Positions 24,389-30,654 of a stretch of 49,854 bases of DNA are shown piece after piece. This stretch comes from CAYNMC01 sp964398365. Lineage in GTDB: Bacteria > Patescibacteriota > Microgenomatia > UBA1400 > CAYNMC01. The stretch lies in contig CAYNMC010000004.1 of the NCBI GenBank assembly GCA_964398365.1, positions 1 through 49,854 on the forward strand, given 5' to 3'. The notes under the pieces are model-generated. The model had not been told where the DNA came from. It saw nothing but the letters and a program-made list of their open reading frames with translations, and ran no database searches. The first letter of the stretch is position 1; every line of letters starts with the position of its first letter. The translations under genes were made by a program, and so were the position numbers.

Positions 24389-25177
24389 ATGATTGGTATT
24401 ATCGGAGGCAGCGGCTTTTATAAGCTAGTCCAAGGATTAAAGGAGATAAAGGTGGAGACACCCTACGGTCCGCCTTCGGAAAAAATCGCGGTCGGAAAAA
24501 TGGCCGGACGCCAGATTGCCTTTTTACCTCGGCATAACCGCACTCACGATATTCCGCCGCACAAAATTAACTACAGGGCCAATCTTTGGGCGTTGTCTTC
24601 TTTGGGAGTTGATCATATTTTGGCGGTTACCGCCGCCGGTTCACTTCAAGCAAAATATCAGCCGGCGGATTTTTTGGTGATTGATCAGTTTGTTGATCGG
24701 ACTTGGGGAAGGCCAGACAGCTTTTATGATGGGCCGCGCGTCACCCATATCTCGGCGGCCTACGCCTATTGTCCTGCCCTTAATCAGTTAATTTATCAAA
24801 CCGGTAGGAGTTTAAACATAAGAATTTTTCCCAAAGCGACAGTAGTGGTTATCAACGGCCCGAGGTTTTCCTCAATGGCCGAAAGTCAATGGTACACCAA
24901 GATGGGTTGGGATTTGATTAATATGACTCAATATCCGGAAGTGATTTTAGCCAAAGAACTCAAGATGGGCTATAGTGCTTTGGCCGTGGTTACCGACTAC
25001 GATGCCGGTTTGGTCGCCCAAGGTCAAGTCAAGCCGGTTTCGGCCGCGACCGTGCTGAAAAAATTTCAGGAAAGTATGCCTAAGGCAAAAAAATTGGTTT
25101 TGACGCTGATCAAGCACTGGCCAAAAAAATTAAAATGTGACTGTCACTTGGCACTTGCCGGCGCGAGATTAAGTTAA
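24389..25177 (+). CDS. mtnP: Purine nucleoside / methylthioadenosine phosphorylase
   Basis: Phosphorolysis of purine nucleosides or methylthioadenosine to base plus sugar phosphate. MTAP/PNP family signatures in order: IGIIGGSGFY at the N-terminus, FLPRHNRTHDIPPHKINYRAN, LAVTAAGSLQ, VINGPRFSSMAES and INMTQYPEVILA, then the TDYDAG segment. 262 residues. A PRT gene follows 5 bp downstream, so a freed base could be directly converted to a nucleotide. The MTAP versus general PNP specificity cannot be settled by eye. Confidence 0.9.
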   Translation: MIGIIGGSGFYKLVQGLKEIKVETPYGPPSEKIAVGKMAGRQIAFLPRHNRTHDIPPHKINYRANLWALSSLGVDHILAVTAAGSLQAKYQPADFLVIDQFVDRTWGRPDSFYDGPRVTHISAAYAYCPALNQLIYQTGRSLNIRIFPKATVVVINGPRFSSMAESQWYTKMGWDLINMTQYPEVILAKELKMGYSALAVVTDYDAGLVAQGQVKPVSAATVLKKFQESMPKAKKLVLTLIKHWPKKLKCDCHLALAGARLS

Positions 25178-25182
25178 GTTTT

Positions 25183-25809
25183 ATGTGCAGACAAAAATAT
25201 TGGCGGTTAGTTAAAAAAGGGGAAAGGTTTTACTATCGGATCAAAATATTAGGTTTAGTACGCGACTTGCCGCTTTTTACCGTGGCGCCAGGGGTGCGCA
25301 TTGCCATTTTTAATATTTTGGGCGATACGCAACTGATTAAAAGAGTGGGCGCCGCCTTAGCCAAAAAGCTGCCGCCGGCGGATCTGCTTCTCACCGCCGA
25401 GGTCAAAAGCGTCCCCTTGGTTTATGAGCTGGCCCGACGGCTTAAATTACCCTATGTGGTTTTGCGCAAAATTATAAAACCTTATATGTTGGGAGCAGTC
25501 AAGACTCGTGTTGTCACCATTACCACCGGCAGACCGCAGGAATTATGGCTGGACGGCAAAGACCGGCAGTTATTGAAAGGCAAAAGGGTGATTATTGTGG
25601 ACGATGTGATTTCCACCGGCGCCACTTTATTGGGGATGAGGAAGTTGGCGAGGAAGGCTGGTGGTATAATTGTTGCCGAAGCGGCGGTTTTTACCGAAGG
25701 CGAAGAGAATAAATGGCCTAAAGTTATTGCTTTGGGAAATTTGCCGATTTTCCCGGAGCGTCAAGATCATACCGCTCCCGGAGCGGAAAGAAGGAGGGGA
25801 GGTGAATAG
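25183..25809 (+). CDS. Adenine-type phosphoribosyltransferase with a REP-derived C-terminal extension
   Basis: PRPP-binding loop VIIVDDVISTGATL (about residues 130-145), EVKSVPLVYELARRL and RKIIKPYM, the layout of Apt-like salvage PRTs. A paralogue at 34285 ends at IPIFKNDS, whereas here the chain continues through REP-4 for about 17 more codons (PERQDHTAPGAERRRGGE). The 3' end of this gene, REP included, is duplicated at 26060. It follows the phosphorylase gene by 5 bp, forming a two-gene salvage unit. Confidence 0.85.
   Translation: MCRQKYWRLVKKGERFYYRIKILGLVRDLPLFTVAPGVRIAIFNILGDTQLIKRVGAALAKKLPPADLLLTAEVKSVPLVYELARRLKLPYVVLRKIIKPYMLGAVKTRVVTITTGRPQELWLDGKDRQLLKGKRVIIVDDVISTGATLLGMRKLARKAGGIIVAEAAVFTEGEENKWPKVIALGNLPIFPERQDHTAPGAERRRGGE
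25725..25792 (+). repeat. 68-bp direct repeat, copy 1 (3' end of PRT gene plus REP-4)
   Basis: Identical by eye over 68 bp to 26060-26127. It contains the last native codons of the PRT gene and the complete REP-4. With copy 2 it brackets the small gene at 25814-26056; the repeat period is 335 bp. Confidence 0.9.
25752..25788 (+). repeat. REP-4
   Basis: Same as REP-2 except ATACC for ATGCC in the spacer, a variant shared only with REP-5. It is read in frame as the C-terminus of the PRT gene. Confidence 0.88.
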
Positions 25810-25813
25810 GAAT

Positions 25814-26056
25814 ATGGTAAATCCTGAAACGGAAAAGATTACTCCTGCCGATGATGTGGATTTTAGTCAAAGAGTTAGAGCAATAATGCAAGCCTTACAG
25901 CAATTAGAAAAACAGAAAAATAATGGAGGAGAAGTAGTTGATGTTGATTGTTTACAAATGATGCTTACGGCTGCGGCGGTTATTGCCAGAGCGCAGCAGG
26001 GAGAAACAGCAGATGGCATAGATTTATCTTTAGGGTATAGACAGGAAGGAGATTAG
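25814..26056 (+). CDS. Small protein of unknown function inside a repeat-bracketed insert
   Basis: An 80-residue acidic, helical-looking protein (one Cys; begins MVNPETEKITPADDVDF) with a very strong ribosome-binding site AAGGAGGGGAGGTG right after REP-4. It sits alone between two 68-bp direct repeats that both contain a REP, so it looks like a passenger gene of a duplication or insertion event between a PRT gene and recR. No family recognised. Codon use looks AT-richer than its neighbours. Confidence 0.65.
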   Translation: MVNPETEKITPADDVDFSQRVRAIMQALQQLEKQKNNGGEVVDVDCLQMMLTAAAVIARAQQGETADGIDLSLGYRQEGD

Positions 26057-26059
26057 AGG

Positions 26060-26127
26060 TATTGCTTTGGGAAATTTGCCGATTTTCCCGGAGCGTCAAG
26101 ATCATACCGCTCCCGGAGCGGAAAGAA
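26060..26127 (+). repeat. 68-bp direct repeat, copy 2
   Basis: Repeats 25725-25792 exactly. It ends 6 nt before the recR ATG. The open frame through this copy gives an apparent N-terminal extension of RecR (from 26062) that is merely duplicated PRT and REP sequence. Confidence 0.9.
26087..26123 (+). repeat. REP-5
   Basis: Identical to REP-4, within the second 68-bp repeat and just upstream of recR. Confidence 0.88.
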
Positions 26128-26133
26128 AAGTTA

Positions 26134-26745
26134 ATGAGACTGCCAAGAGCGATTATTAAACTAACCGAGGCTTTTGAACGCTTGCCGGGTATTGGCCCAA
26201 AAACGGCGCAAAGGCTAACTTTTTATCTTTTGCGTACGCCTCAAAATTTTCTTGAGGGTTTTGCCCAAGCAATTTTGGAGCTTAAAGAAAAAACCAAAGT
26301 TTGTTCTTTGTGTCACAGCATTGACGAGACCGACCCCTGTGCTATTTGTGCCGATCCGACTCGCGATCAAGCGATGATTTGTGTAGTGGAAGAACCTCTT
26401 GATGTTTTAGCAATTGAGAAAAGCGGCGCCTACCGGGGGCTTTATCATGTTTTAGGTGGCGTAATTAATCCTTTAGATAACATCGGGCCGGAGCAATTGC
26501 ACATCTTTGATTTGTTGCCGCGCTTGAAAAGTGGTAAAATCAGGGAATTAATTTTGGCTACTAATCCAACCATGGAAGGTGAGGCCACGGCGATGTTTAT
26601 CACAAGGCTGGTGAAAAATTCAGGTATCAAAGCGCAAAGTTTGCACCTGACGCGGATTGGCCGGGGTTTGCCCACCGGCGCCGATCTCCAATATGCTGAC
26701 GACCTTACCCTCAAAAAAGCGCTTGAAGGAAGAAAGGAGTATTAA
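26134..26745 (+). CDS. recR: Recombination protein RecR
   Basis: Acts with RecFO in recombinational repair. 203 residues: helix-hairpin-helix FERLPGIGPKTAQRL, zinc finger CSLCHSIDETDPCAIC, Toprim core ICVVEEPLDVLAIE and the Walker-B-like C-terminus GADLQYADDLTL. Start ATG 26134 matches the family N-terminus; the frame upstream to 26062 is duplicated sequence. It completes the dnaX-ybaB-recR set, interrupted here by three salvage or small genes. Confidence 0.95.
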   Translation: MRLPRAIIKLTEAFERLPGIGPKTAQRLTFYLLRTPQNFLEGFAQAILELKEKTKVCSLCHSIDETDPCAICADPTRDQAMICVVEEPLDVLAIEKSGAYRGLYHVLGGVINPLDNIGPEQLHIFDLLPRLKSGKIRELILATNPTMEGEATAMFITRLVKNSGIKAQSLHLTRIGRGLPTGADLQYADDLTLKKALEGRKEY

Positions 26746-26756
26746 AATAAACTTTT

Positions 26757-27242
26757 ATGACAAAAGAAATGACACAAGCAAAAGAAAGGCAAATTATTGA
26801 AATTGGCGTGCAAATAATTGTTTTGCGGCATCAGAAAGGGGAGAATAAAGAAATTTTATTAGGGTTGAGAAAAAGAGGTTATGGCGCAAATAGTTGGGGA
26901 TTGCCCGGAGGTCGTTTGAAGTTTGGCGAGGGATTTGAAGAGGCGGCCCAAAGAGAATTAGCAGAAGAAACTGGTTTAAACATAACTCTTGAAAATTTTA
27001 AATTTATAGCCTTAGCAAATACCCCTTTTCCTTCGGGGGTTCATCATATTCAAATTGGATTTTTAGTTGAGGTTAGAGGTGAAAAGCAACCAGAAATCAA
27101 AGAACCAGAAAGTTGTAAAGAATGGTGCTGGTTTCCGCTTAGCGGCCTGCCGCCAGAAGAAAAAATTTTTCCCTCTTCATGGCCTATTATAGATAATTAT
27201 TTAAAAGGCAGGATTTACACTAATCTAAATGAGAGGAATTAA
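26757..27242 (+). CDS. Nudix hydrolase
   Basis: Complete Nudix box GGRLKFGEGFEEAAQRELAE followed by ETGL (G-x5-E-x7-REUxEExGU) at about residues 46-68, in a 161-residue single-domain protein. Hydrolyses an NDP-X type substrate (nucleotide, sugar nucleotide or damaged nucleotide); specificity not deducible. It overlaps the radical SAM gene by 14 nt, so they are translationally coupled. A TAAAAT box lies 8 nt upstream of the ATG, overlapping the recR stop. Confidence 0.92.
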   Translation: MTKEMTQAKERQIIEIGVQIIVLRHQKGENKEILLGLRKRGYGANSWGLPGGRLKFGEGFEEAAQRELAEETGLNITLENFKFIALANTPFPSGVHHIQIGFLVEVRGEKQPEIKEPESCKEWCWFPLSGLPPEEKIFPSSWPIIDNYLKGRIYTNLNERN

Positions 27243-28086
27243 AGCGCCGCTGACCATCGATTTAAATGTGACAGGAAGATGTAATATGGGTTGTCGTTTT
27301 TGTTGGGGACCTTCTCACGAAATAGGTGAAGTTTTAAACACCAAACAATGGCAGAAGATCATCAAAGAATTTGTTTTGTATGGCACTAAAGCCGTGGTTT
27401 TTACCGGCGGTGAACCTTTGTTAAGAAAAGACCTTGGCCGATTGCTAGCCTATGCCAAAAATACTGGCCTGAGAGTCACCTTGTCCACCAATGGGATTTT
27501 CCTTAAACAAATGGCAAAAAAAATTTTACCCTTCGTGGATGAGTTAGGCATTCCTCTTGATGGCGGTGATGAGTTATCAAGTAATTTGATGAGGCCGGGT
27601 TTGAAGAATAATTTTAAAATTATTTTAGAGCTGATTGAATATCTTAAACAAAACTATCCGCAAATTGAACTGACGGTCAGAACCGTAGTTTCCAAAAAAA
27701 ATAAAGACGAGATTTTAAAAATTGGTCAGCTTTTGAATGAGAAAAAATATAAGCCTGCCCGCTGGAAATTATATGAATTTACGCCGCTGGAATACGGCAA
27801 AATAAATAAAAATGAGTTTTTGTTGAAACATCAAGAATTTGAAAAAATTTTACAAAAAACCCAAAAAACCTTTCCTTCTCTGAATATTTCAAGTTTAAAA
27901 ATAAAAGAAAGAGGCGGAAGATATTTTTTGTTAATGCCTGACGCCAGTGCTTTTGCCGTTGACCGAAAAGGAAGGCTTGTTTTTTTGGGTAATGTGCTCT
28001 ATAATTTTTTTACAACTTTAGAAAAGGCGAGTTTTTTTATCTTAAGTAAAAGAAATCGGCAACACGGTTTTTTTAAAGTTTCTTAA
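27229..28086 (+). CDS. Radical SAM protein with viperin-like features
   Basis: The 4Fe-4S/SAM cluster motif CNMGCRFC is at about residues 17-24, followed by the SAM-binding VFTGGEPLLRKDL and the strand VTLSTNG. The C-terminal half has KPARWKLYEF, then HQEFEKIL, and a RGGRYFLLMPD element. Viperin-type nucleotide dehydratases have a comparable order (RWKVF, then EFERFL, then a late beta element), so a nucleotide-modifying role is possible. The Nudix gene overlaps upstream and nucleoside-transferase-like genes follow, consistent with nucleotide chemistry. It could equally be another radical SAM subfamily, such as a MoaA-like enzyme. Confidence 0.8.
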   Translation: MRGIKAPLTIDLNVTGRCNMGCRFCWGPSHEIGEVLNTKQWQKIIKEFVLYGTKAVVFTGGEPLLRKDLGRLLAYAKNTGLRVTLSTNGIFLKQMAKKILPFVDELGIPLDGGDELSSNLMRPGLKNNFKIILELIEYLKQNYPQIELTVRTVVSKKNKDEILKIGQLLNEKKYKPARWKLYEFTPLEYGKINKNEFLLKHQEFEKILQKTQKTFPSLNISSLKIKERGGRYFLLMPDASAFAVDRKGRLVFLGNVLYNFFTTLEKASFFILSKRNRQHGFFKVS

Positions 28087-28087
28087 A

Positions 28088-28690
28088 ATGAAAGTTTATT
28101 TTACCGCCGCGATTTCCCAAAAACCGGAATTTGAGAACATTTATCAAAGAATTATAAACTTCTTTCGGCAAAGAGGTGACACTGTTTTAGCGGAAAATAT
28201 TTTAAAACTAGATATCAAAAAAATTGAGGAAGTGAAAGACTATGAAAGGCTGAAATGGTATTATCAATCACTCAAGAATATCACGCTTTGTGATTTAATG
28301 GTGGTGGAAATTTCCTTTCCTTCCACGGTGAATGTCGGCCATGAGCTGAGCGTGGCTTTAAATAAAGGCAAACCGGTGATTGCCCTTTACCAAGAAAACC
28401 GTGACCCTATTTTTCTCAGAGGCTTAAAAGACGAAAAATTGATGATTTATTCTTATGAGCAAGATAATCTTGAGAGTATTTTGGCAGAGGCTATCAAGGA
28501 AGCGGCAGAACAAATGGACGTGAGGTTTAATTTTTTTATCTCCCCAAAGATTGGTGCTTATTTGGATTGGATTGCCCGGACTAAAAAAATTCCCCGAGCT
28601 GTTTATCTGCGTCGTTTAATTGAGGAGGATATGTTGAAAAAAGGCTACATCGAAGAAAAGAACCAGAAGAATAACAAGAATAAGAAATAG
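28088..28690 (+). CDS. Nucleoside 2-deoxyribosyltransferase-like Rossmann protein with RHH-like tail
   Basis: N-terminal ~125 residues resemble nucleoside 2-deoxyribosyltransferases: MKVYFTAAIS at the first strand, CDLMVVEISFPSTVNVGHEL (the Glu of the GHEL segment is the likely catalytic position) and NKGKPVIALY. The C-terminal ~45 residues (FFISPKIGAYLDWIARTK, then IPRAVYLRRLIEEDM) look like a ribbon-helix-helix or helical dimerisation module. Adjacent (2 bp) to the radical SAM gene and paralogous to the next gene. Confidence 0.7.
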   Translation: MKVYFTAAISQKPEFENIYQRIINFFRQRGDTVLAENILKLDIKKIEEVKDYERLKWYYQSLKNITLCDLMVVEISFPSTVNVGHELSVALNKGKPVIALYQENRDPIFLRGLKDEKLMIYSYEQDNLESILAEAIKEAAEQMDVRFNFFISPKIGAYLDWIARTKKIPRAVYLRRLIEEDMLKKGYIEEKNQKNNKNKK

Positions 28691-28721
28691 CACTCGAGAT
28701 AACACAACAGAGGAGTTTCTT

Positions 28722-29300
28722 ATGAAAGTTTATTTTTCTTCAACCATCAAAGCCAAAAAGGTTTTGGCGGAGAACTTCAAGCATATTTATCAAACCATTG
28801 AAAAACTTGGCCACAAGAACGTTTCCAATTTTTTACTCAAAACTGACCCCGATCAATTTTATTCACGGCCGACGGGTATGGCAAAAGAACATTACCGCCA
28901 GATGTTAAAGCAGATCCAGTCGGCAGACGTGGTCATTTTTGAAGTTTCAGTGGCCTCGCTGGGGATTGGTTATTTGGTTAACCGGGTGTTGGAAATGGAG
29001 AAACCGGTAATTCTTCTTCACACCAAAGAGCACAAGCCCTATCTTTTCCGTTTTTTGAAGGATGATAAATTGCAAATTTGCGAATATGAGCTTTCTAACT
29101 TAAAAGAGGTTTTAAAAATGGCTTTGACGAATGCCAAAGAAACAGCCAACGTACGTTTTACTTTTTTTGTGACACCCAAAATTTTGGCTTTCTTGGATTT
29201 TGTGGCCAAAAAAAAGCATGTGCCGCGGGCGGTTTTTTTGCGCCGGCTTATTGAAACCGCGATGAAAAAAGAAAAATTTAAACCGGAAAATCCCTTTTAA
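28722..29300 (+). CDS. Paralogue of the preceding Rossmann/RHH-like protein, catalytic Glu apparently lost
   Basis: Same two-part plan as its neighbour: MKVYFSSTIK at the start, ADVVIFEVSVAS in the middle, MEKPVILLH, and a C-terminal FFVTPKILAFLDF plus VPRAVFLRRLIETAM. Where the neighbour has GHEL this protein has GIGYLVNRVLE, so the acidic residue is displaced or missing and it may be a non-catalytic partner or sensor. It has its own AGAGGAG-type ribosome-binding site. Confidence 0.68.
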   Translation: MKVYFSSTIKAKKVLAENFKHIYQTIEKLGHKNVSNFLLKTDPDQFYSRPTGMAKEHYRQMLKQIQSADVVIFEVSVASLGIGYLVNRVLEMEKPVILLHTKEHKPYLFRFLKDDKLQICEYELSNLKEVLKMALTNAKETANVRFTFFVTPKILAFLDFVAKKKHVPRAVFLRRLIETAMKKEKFKPENPF

Positions 29301-29317
29301 TACACATCTCTTACTGC

Positions 29318-29347
29318 TTGACAATTTCCCCCTTTGAGTTTTATAAT
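29318..29347 (+). promoter_or_regulatory. Consensus promoter of a small gene
   Basis: Perfect TTGACA (29318-29323), an 18-nt spacer and perfect TATAAT (29342-29347), one of the strongest-looking promoters in the window. Confidence 0.75.
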
Positions 29348-29405
29348 TTGTTTTCAAACTTGATGCAATTTAAGTCATATATTAAATAAATGAAAGAGGA
29401 GTATA

Positions 29406-29603
29406 GTGAGTGTTGAAGTAAGACTTAAAGATCCCTCACCCCCCCCGATAACTTATGAAGATGGTAAAGACCCACCGAATGAAAATGATGGCGTCCATAT
29501 TGAATTACCAAATAGACCTTCTGAGGAGATAGAATTTTGCGGAACCTGCTTTGGTATGGATGTTTATAATGTTCGCCCTAGACTAAGCAAAAAAGAAAAA
29601 TAA
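29406..29603 (+). CDS. Small acidic Pro-rich protein with a CxxC motif
   Basis: 65 residues from GTG 29406 with ribosome-binding site AAGAGGAG and a consensus promoter ~60 nt upstream. The N-terminal half is Pro/Asp/Glu-rich and probably disordered; CGTC sits at about residues 46-49. Monocistronic by context. It resembles in style (small, acidic, CxxC) the small gene at 35041. No family recognised. Confidence 0.6.
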   Translation: MSVEVRLKDPSPPPITYEDGKDPPNENDGVHIELPNRPSEEIEFCGTCFGMDVYNVRPRLSKKEK

Positions 29604-29699
29604 AAAGGGCCAAGATTGTGGATTAAGCGACTTGCCTTTAGCCGAATAAAAACTCCATTTCTTTATTTTTCACTTCTTATTGTTCATATCCAATATGAA

Positions 29700-29729
29700 T
29701 TGACAGGGTGCGTTTTTGGTGTGTAAAAT
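29700..29729 (+). promoter_or_regulatory. Promoter of a structured RNA or small-protein transcript
   Basis: TTGACA (29700-29705), an 18-nt spacer and TAAAAT (29724-29729). Predicted start around 29736, right before two strong hairpins. Confidence 0.6.
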
Positions 29730-29735
29730 AAACCA

Positions 29736-29807
29736 TCCTTATCAAAAAACAGAGTGACTGCCTTAAGGATGAGTCACTCTGTTTGGGTATCTGCGAAAAG
29801 CAGATAC
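29736..29807 (+). ncRNA. Structured leader RNA with two strong hairpins
   Basis: Hairpin 1: a perfect 13-bp stem 29747-29759 / 29772-29784 (AAACAGAGTGACT with its complement) and a 12-nt loop. Hairpin 2: GTATCTGC (29787-29794) with GCAGATAC (29800-29807) and loop GAAAA. CATCCTTA at the RNA 5' end is complementary to TAAGGATG in and beside the loop of hairpin 1, allowing a pseudoknot or switch. It precedes two tiny ORFs. No known riboswitch class recognised. Confidence 0.5.
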
Positions 29808-29819
29808 TGACTAATTTAA

Positions 29820-29933
29820 ATGATTGGTCGGTATTTGTCAAGGTTGAGTTTCGGTCAGCGGCTAGCATTGCTTTTGCTGATAAATAACACTTTGGCACTA
29901 ATTATTCTTATTTGGTTATTATTTTTTAAATAG
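29820..29933 (+). CDS. 37-residue hydrophobic small protein
   Basis: ATG 29820 to TAG 29931. It begins MIGRYLSRLSFGQRL, then a ~20-residue transmembrane stretch (ALLLLINNTLALIILIWLL). No clear Shine-Dalgarno, but it is directly downstream of the structured RNA and 7 nt before a second small ORF that has one. A small membrane protein is plausible; unknown family. Confidence 0.45.
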   Translation: MIGRYLSRLSFGQRLALLLLINNTLALIILIWLLFFK

Positions 29934-29940
29934 GAGGGTA

Positions 29941-30057
29941 ATGAAACTATCTTTATGGTTAAAAAAGCGTTGGTGGGAGATTTTGGAAAGATGTTTAAGA
30001 TGTTGGTTGTGGGCGAAGCATCAATTTAACCCCAAGACAGCCGTCAAAGAGTATTGA
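29941..30057 (+). CDS. 38-residue Trp-rich basic small protein
   Basis: ATG 29941 to TGA 30057 with a good Shine-Dalgarno AGGAGGG 3-4 nt upstream. It begins MKLSLWLKKRWWEILERC, an amphipathic, Trp- and Lys/Arg-rich helix with two Cys. Paired with the hydrophobic ORF 29820 it could form a small membrane-associated pair. Function unknown. Confidence 0.45.
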   Translation: MKLSLWLKKRWWEILERCLRCWLWAKHQFNPKTAVKEY

Positions 30058-30068
30058 ACAACTTTCAA

Positions 30069-30096
30069 TTTACAATTTTAGATTTTCAAATATAAT
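30069..30096 (+). promoter_or_regulatory. Promoter of 30103-30624, leaderless
   Basis: TTTACA (30069-30074), a 16-nt spacer and perfect TATAAT (30091-30096); ATG 30103 exactly 6 nt later. Confidence 0.6.
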
Positions 30097-30102
30097 TGAA
30101 CT

Positions 30103-30624
30103 ATGAGACAACTGGTGGGCGAAATTGGCGAAAAACTGGTGGAGCTGGGCCAGAATGTTTCAAGTCAAGCCAAACAGCAGGTAGTTAAAGGTTTGGTGCA
30201 AACAACCCAAAAACAGATTTTGGGAGAGCCTCAAAAAGCCCCGGCTGGCCAAAAAGACGATTTTGCCGCAATGCTGGGCGAGCTTAAATCCCTTTCTCCT
30301 GCAGCTTTGGCTGAAGCCAAAAAACAGGATTTAGCCAAAAAAGAAGCAGGTATTGAAATGGTGCAGAAACAGTTACAGGTGGAGATTTTAAAAAGAAAAG
30401 AAGCGATTGATAGCAAAATTCAGCAGGTCCGTCAGCAGAAACAACAGGAAATTCCCAAATACCTCAGCGGTAAACCTGGCGAAGCCAGAACCTTGGCAGA
30501 AAAAGAGGAACTGTGGCAAAAAGAACAAAAGGAACTGGAAAAGAAGAAAAAAGAGAAAGAGTTGGCGGCGGCGGTCAAACAGTTTCAGGGAAGTGGCGAG
30601 GTGGGAAAATTTACCGTTGGCTGA
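30103..30624 (+). CDS. Coiled-coil Gln/Lys-rich protein of unknown function
   Basis: 173 residues dominated by Lys, Glu, Gln and Ala in long heptad-like helices, with a Gly/Pro break near the middle (EPQKAPAGQKDDF) and a C-terminus ending GEVGKFTVG. No signal peptide or membrane segment. cysS follows 30 bp downstream and may be co-transcribed. Looks like a lineage-restricted structural protein; no function proposed. Confidence 0.65.
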   Translation: MRQLVGEIGEKLVELGQNVSSQAKQQVVKGLVQTTQKQILGEPQKAPAGQKDDFAAMLGELKSLSPAALAEAKKQDLAKKEAGIEMVQKQLQVEILKRKEAIDSKIQQVRQQKQQEIPKYLSGKPGEARTLAEKEELWQKEQKELEKKKKEKELAAAVKQFQGSGEVGKFTVG

Positions 30625-30654
30625 AACTTTATTAAAAAGCCCAAGAAAGATTTG

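Noticed and set aside
26062..26133. N-terminal extension of RecR
   Set aside because: Encoded by the second copy of the 68-bp PRT/REP repeat; family N-terminus starts at ATG 26134.
29677..29898. Minus-strand 73-codon ORF
   Set aside because: Antisense to the structured RNA and small ORF; no promoter or ribosome-binding site on that strand.
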